Shown one piece after another: positions 62,027 through 64,000 of a DNA stretch of 64,000 bases. The stretch covers positions 62,001-126,000 of the forward strand of contig NZ_JAVFVU010000004.1 in assembly GCF_030929615.1 (NCBI RefSeq), given 5' to 3'. The stretch's first letter is position 1, and every line of letters begins with the position of its first letter. A program made the translations under genes and the position numbers. This DNA comes from Dyadobacter sp. LHD-138. Lineage in GTDB: Bacteria > Bacteroidota > Bacteroidia > Cytophagales > Spirosomataceae. Under the pieces are notes generated by a model. That model was not told where the DNA came from. It worked only from the letters and a program-made list of their open reading frames with translations, and ran no database searches.

Positions 62027-62929
62027 CTAGGCTCTAAAAGTCTTCGGTGTTAAACTGGTATGTTTTTTAAAGAGATTGTTGAAATGAGAAGGTTCATCAA
62101 AACCCAGGCAATAGGCTATTTCGGAAATATTCCAATCGGTATGTTTTAACAAAATTTTGGCCTCCTGTACAATCCTTTCCAAAATCAGTCCGGTCGTTGT
62201 TTTGCCGGTCATTTCTTTTAATACTTTGTTGAGATAATTGACATGAATGGAAAGCCGGTCGGCATAATCTTTGGCTGATCGCAGCTTAAGTTTTTGATGC
62301 GGAGGCTCTACCGGGAATTGCCTTTCCAGCAACTCCATAAACAAAGAAGAAACACGACGAAATGCGTTTGTTTCAACATGCAGCCCTGAAACCGGCTGTA
62401 ATTTTTGCCCCGTGTGAATTAACTCCATCACATAATTACGAATCAAATCATATTTGTAAGTGTAGTCAGAGTCCAGCTCCTTCAGCATTTTGCCGAAAAT
62501 TGCTTTTACTTCTTCAATCTGTTCCGGGCTTAGGAAAAAGATGGGATTACCTCCCGGCTGAAAAACCGGAAATTCAGAAACAGATCTCCCGATATTGCTC
62601 TGTGCAAAGAAGTCTTCCGAGAAAATACAAAATATCCCCGATTGCTTTTCGTCCAGCGAATGGTAATTGTATGGAATCTGCGGTGTAGCAAATAATAAGG
62701 CGTTATGCTCAATATCGATTACTTTATCAGCATATTCGGCTCTGTTTTTCCCGATGATCAAACTGATCTTGTAATAAGCCCTCCGGTTGTAGGGCATTTT
62801 CGTAGCCCCTGGCTCAAAGACTTCCTCAGTTTTAAAAACATTAAAATGTCCAATCTCCTTTTGAATTCGCTCGGGGATAAGCAGGGAGGCTTGTTTATAA
62901 AAATCCTGAACTGTGATGATATCTGCCAT
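62027..62929 (-). CDS. AraC-family transcriptional regulator
   Basis: A 300-residue protein: an N-terminal cupin-type sensing region (residues about 20-150, with MPYNRRAYYKISLIIGK) and a C-terminal pair of helix-turn-helices (SAKDYADRLSIHVNYLNKVLKEMTGKTT; then the AraC signature ISEIAYCLGFDEPSHFNNLFKKHT, noted here by its IAYCLGFDEPSHF core). AraC regulators of this layout often activate a neighbouring SDR or oxidoreductase gene, which here lies 92 bases downstream. The inducer is unknown. Confidence 0.93.
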   Translation of the reverse strand: MADIITVQDFYKQASLLIPERIQKEIGHFNVFKTEEVFEPGATKMPYNRRAYYKISLIIGKNRAEYADKVIDIEHNALLFATPQIPYNYHSLDEKQSGIFCIFSEDFFAQSNIGRSVSEFPVFQPGGNPIFFLSPEQIEEVKAIFGKMLKELDSDYTYKYDLIRNYVMELIHTGQKLQPVSGLHVETNAFRRVSSLFMELLERQFPVEPPHQKLKLRSAKDYADRLSIHVNYLNKVLKEMTGKTTTGLILERIVQEAKILLKHTDWNISEIAYCLGFDEPSHFNNLFKKHTSLTPKTFRA

Positions 62930-62947
62930 GAGATAAAGTTACAAAAT

Positions 62948-63694
62948 TCAATTCTTAAACTTTTGTATTGCCTCCTTCATTTTTTCAATACGGTCCGTAG
63001 TGACTGGATGTTTTAGAGACATGTCGGAATTTTCTTTTAACATTTCAAATACGCTAACAACCACTTTCGGATCATACCCTGCCTTAGCCATATACTGGAT
63101 GCTCAACGCATCCGCTTCAATTTCATCTTCGTCATCATACGTCATTGCCATAAAATTGCTCAGATATTTTGAAGTTTGCCTCGCTGAGTCGTGTAGGTTT
63201 ATGCTATCATTTGATGTTTGCAGCAATTTAGTTTTGAAGAGTTTCTCAGACGCATGCCTGCCGATCACATGTCCGATTGCGTGACTTAAAACGGCTGCCA
63301 GATCGTCATCGGTTTTAAGCTTTTTAAACATACCCAACGTGATAAATATCTGACCACCGGGCAGCGCATAGGTGCATACGGCTTGTGAATCCGCTAGCAA
63401 GTGAAAGTCAAACTGGTAAGAAGATTTTGCAGCCGGTGAAGGTGCGACGAGTTTTCGTCCGATAGCTTTTATTTTTTTCTGCCATTGCCGGTTCGGGTAT
63501 AGGCCGCCAAATTCTGCTGCCAGCTGCGGCGCGCATGCTATGCCCACCGCCACTTCCTGCTCGGGTGTCAGGCTTATCGCCTGTGCCTTGCCTGTCACGG
63601 GATTGATCTGCTTTTTTCTGAAAATGAAATGGCAGGTTATTGCGACAATCACAATAATGGGAATGATTATAAAAGCTGTTTTCGTGATTTTCAT
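62948..63694 (-). CDS. M48-like membrane-anchored protein with active-site Glu replaced by Ala
   Basis: A 248-residue protein with an N-terminal membrane anchor (FIIIPIIVIVAITCHFIF; the C in ITC could also be lipidated) and an M48 (BepA/Oma1-like) domain. The zinc motif, normally HExxH, reads H138-A-I-G-H142; the Ala codon is GCA (63278-63280), one base from the Glu codon GAA. The downstream zinc-ligand helix (DEIEADALSIQY) is intact. Loss of the catalytic Glu predicts an inactive pseudo-protease that may still bind zinc or clients. The gene lies 18 bases upstream of the AraC gene on the same strand. Confidence 0.88.
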   Translation of the reverse strand: MKITKTAFIIIPIIVIVAITCHFIFRKKQINPVTGKAQAISLTPEQEVAVGIACAPQLAAEFGGLYPNRQWQKKIKAIGRKLVAPSPAAKSSYQFDFHLLADSQAVCTYALPGGQIFITLGMFKKLKTDDDLAAVLSHAIGHVIGRHASEKLFKTKLLQTSNDSINLHDSARQTSKYLSNFMAMTYDDEDEIEADALSIQYMAKAGYDPKVVVSVFEMLKENSDMSLKHPVTTDRIEKMKEAIQKFKN

Positions 63695-63703
63695 TTTAAC
63701 AAT

Positions 63704-63874
63704 TAACGGATTTTAATCCATTGCCAACGGCCAACGGATTGAAATCCGTTGCTACAAGATCGGCCTTGCCTACGGCAATTGTTCATTGTGAATGTAAAAA
63801 AACGTGCGTTTAACATAGAATCCGTTGCTATTAGATCGGCCTTGCCTACGGCAATTGTTCGTTGTAAATGTAAA
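63704..63874. repeat. Intergenic direct repeat with ACGGATT palindromes
   Basis: A 55-bp sequence at 63744-63798 recurs at 63820-63874 with few differences (76-bp period). Both contain GGCCTTGCCTACGGC; copy 1 has CTACAAGAT just before it, copy 2 has CTATTAGAT. An ACGGATT-GA-AATCCGT palindrome precedes copy 1, and a variant at 63706-63720 suggests a third, decayed head. A small frame on the minus strand through this region is an artefact of the repeats. Confidence 0.85.
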
Positions 63875-63905
63875 GAGTCCTGCGCGTATAACACAGGACT
63901 CTTTA
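63871..63905 (-). terminator. Terminator of the truncated rightmost gene
   Basis: Perfect 12-bp stem (63871-63882 / 63894-63905), 11-base loop, 19 bases after the stop codon at 63925. On the minus strand it is followed by CATTTAC, a weak T-tract. Confidence 0.65.
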
Positions 63906-63924
63906 TGGTGGAAGTCAATTAGGG

Positions 63925-64000
63925 TTAGCTGATTTTTGCGATTTGCAGCTGTCCGTTGGTTTCCTGCCAGGCGCGGATCACTTGGGTCAATTGTTTGTAT
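63925..64000 (-). CDS. 3' end of an unidentified gene running off the window
   Basis: The minus strand is open from the window edge to a TAA at 63925-63927, giving 24 residues (YKQLTQVIRAWQETNG, then QLQIAKIS). The peptide is ordinary in composition and is followed by a terminator-like hairpin, which supports a real gene. Too little is present to identify it. Confidence 0.55.
   Translation of the reverse strand, partial: YKQLTQVIRAWQETNGQLQIAKIS

Noticed and set aside
63703..63918. 71-codon minus-strand frame
   Set aside because: It lies wholly in the direct repeat and contains the same peptide twice. No conserved features.

Overview
The window looks like chromosome from a Bacteroidota bacterium, most likely Cytophagales (Dyadobacter or a close relative). 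This is inferred from two SusC/SusD pairs, Bacteroidota-type promoters (TTG, about 19-21 bases, TAnnTTTG), a lipid-anchored TamA-like Omp85 protein, many SPII lipoproteins with few Shine-Dalgarno sequences, and the neighbourhood miaB / sigma-54 activator / lptE / TPR-like protein / secG / groES-groEL. No rRNA, tRNA, IS transposase, phage or CRISPR locus was seen.

Layout. 1-3.7 kb: end of a sigma-54 response regulator, a PAS histidine kinase and a receiver-PAS-kinase hybrid. 3.8-5.1 kb: CPBP membrane protease and a basic secreted protein. 5.3-13.1 kb (minus): a two-component system followed by a complete tripartite heavy-metal RND efflux system, with three 7-bp direct repeats at exact 11-bp spacing just upstream of the efflux genes. 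13.2-16.3 kb: a trans-sulfuration PLP enzyme, an APP1-type lipid phosphatase and a divergent diacylglycerol-kinase-like lipid kinase. 16.4-18.9 kb: secreted esterase and GntP permease. 18.9-19.8 kb: a non-coding tandem array of 53-bp hairpin units. 19.9-24.2 kb: sucC, lolD, two related candidate small RNAs, groL and groS. 24.4-33.2 kb: envelope and housekeeping genes (secG, lptE, sigma-54 activator, miaB, tamL, a SpoU methyltransferase). 33.4-35.6 kb: queuosine-precursor transporter and an AlaA-like aminotransferase. 35.7-48.6 kb: two divergent SusCD loci sharing a 565-bp intergenic region with a near-ideal promoter on each strand; the right-hand locus adds two lipoproteins and is followed by an M20 amidohydrolase. 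48.7-51.2 kb: mnmA and a possibly kinase-like unknown. 51.4-55.5 kb: a molybdenum-enzyme operon (mobA, fdhD, small protein, YdeP/FdhF-like oxidoreductase). 55.7-60.4 kb: a multidomain sugar dehydrogenase with haem c, a Tat-exported Gfo/Idh oxidoreductase and a GDPD phosphodiesterase. 60.4-64 kb: small membrane protein, SDR and AraC regulator, an M48-like protein whose catalytic Glu is replaced by Ala, an intergenic repeat, and the end of one more gene.

The most unusual material is non-coding: the 53-bp hairpin array; related hairpin elements elsewhere, several starting with a CTACAA-like motif; a duplicated small-RNA-like unit; and paired long perfect hairpins sharing a 13-bp core. Among proteins, the best second looks are the M48-like protein without its active-site Glu, the opposed lipid kinase/phosphatase pair, and the unknown protein at 50.1-51.2 kb.
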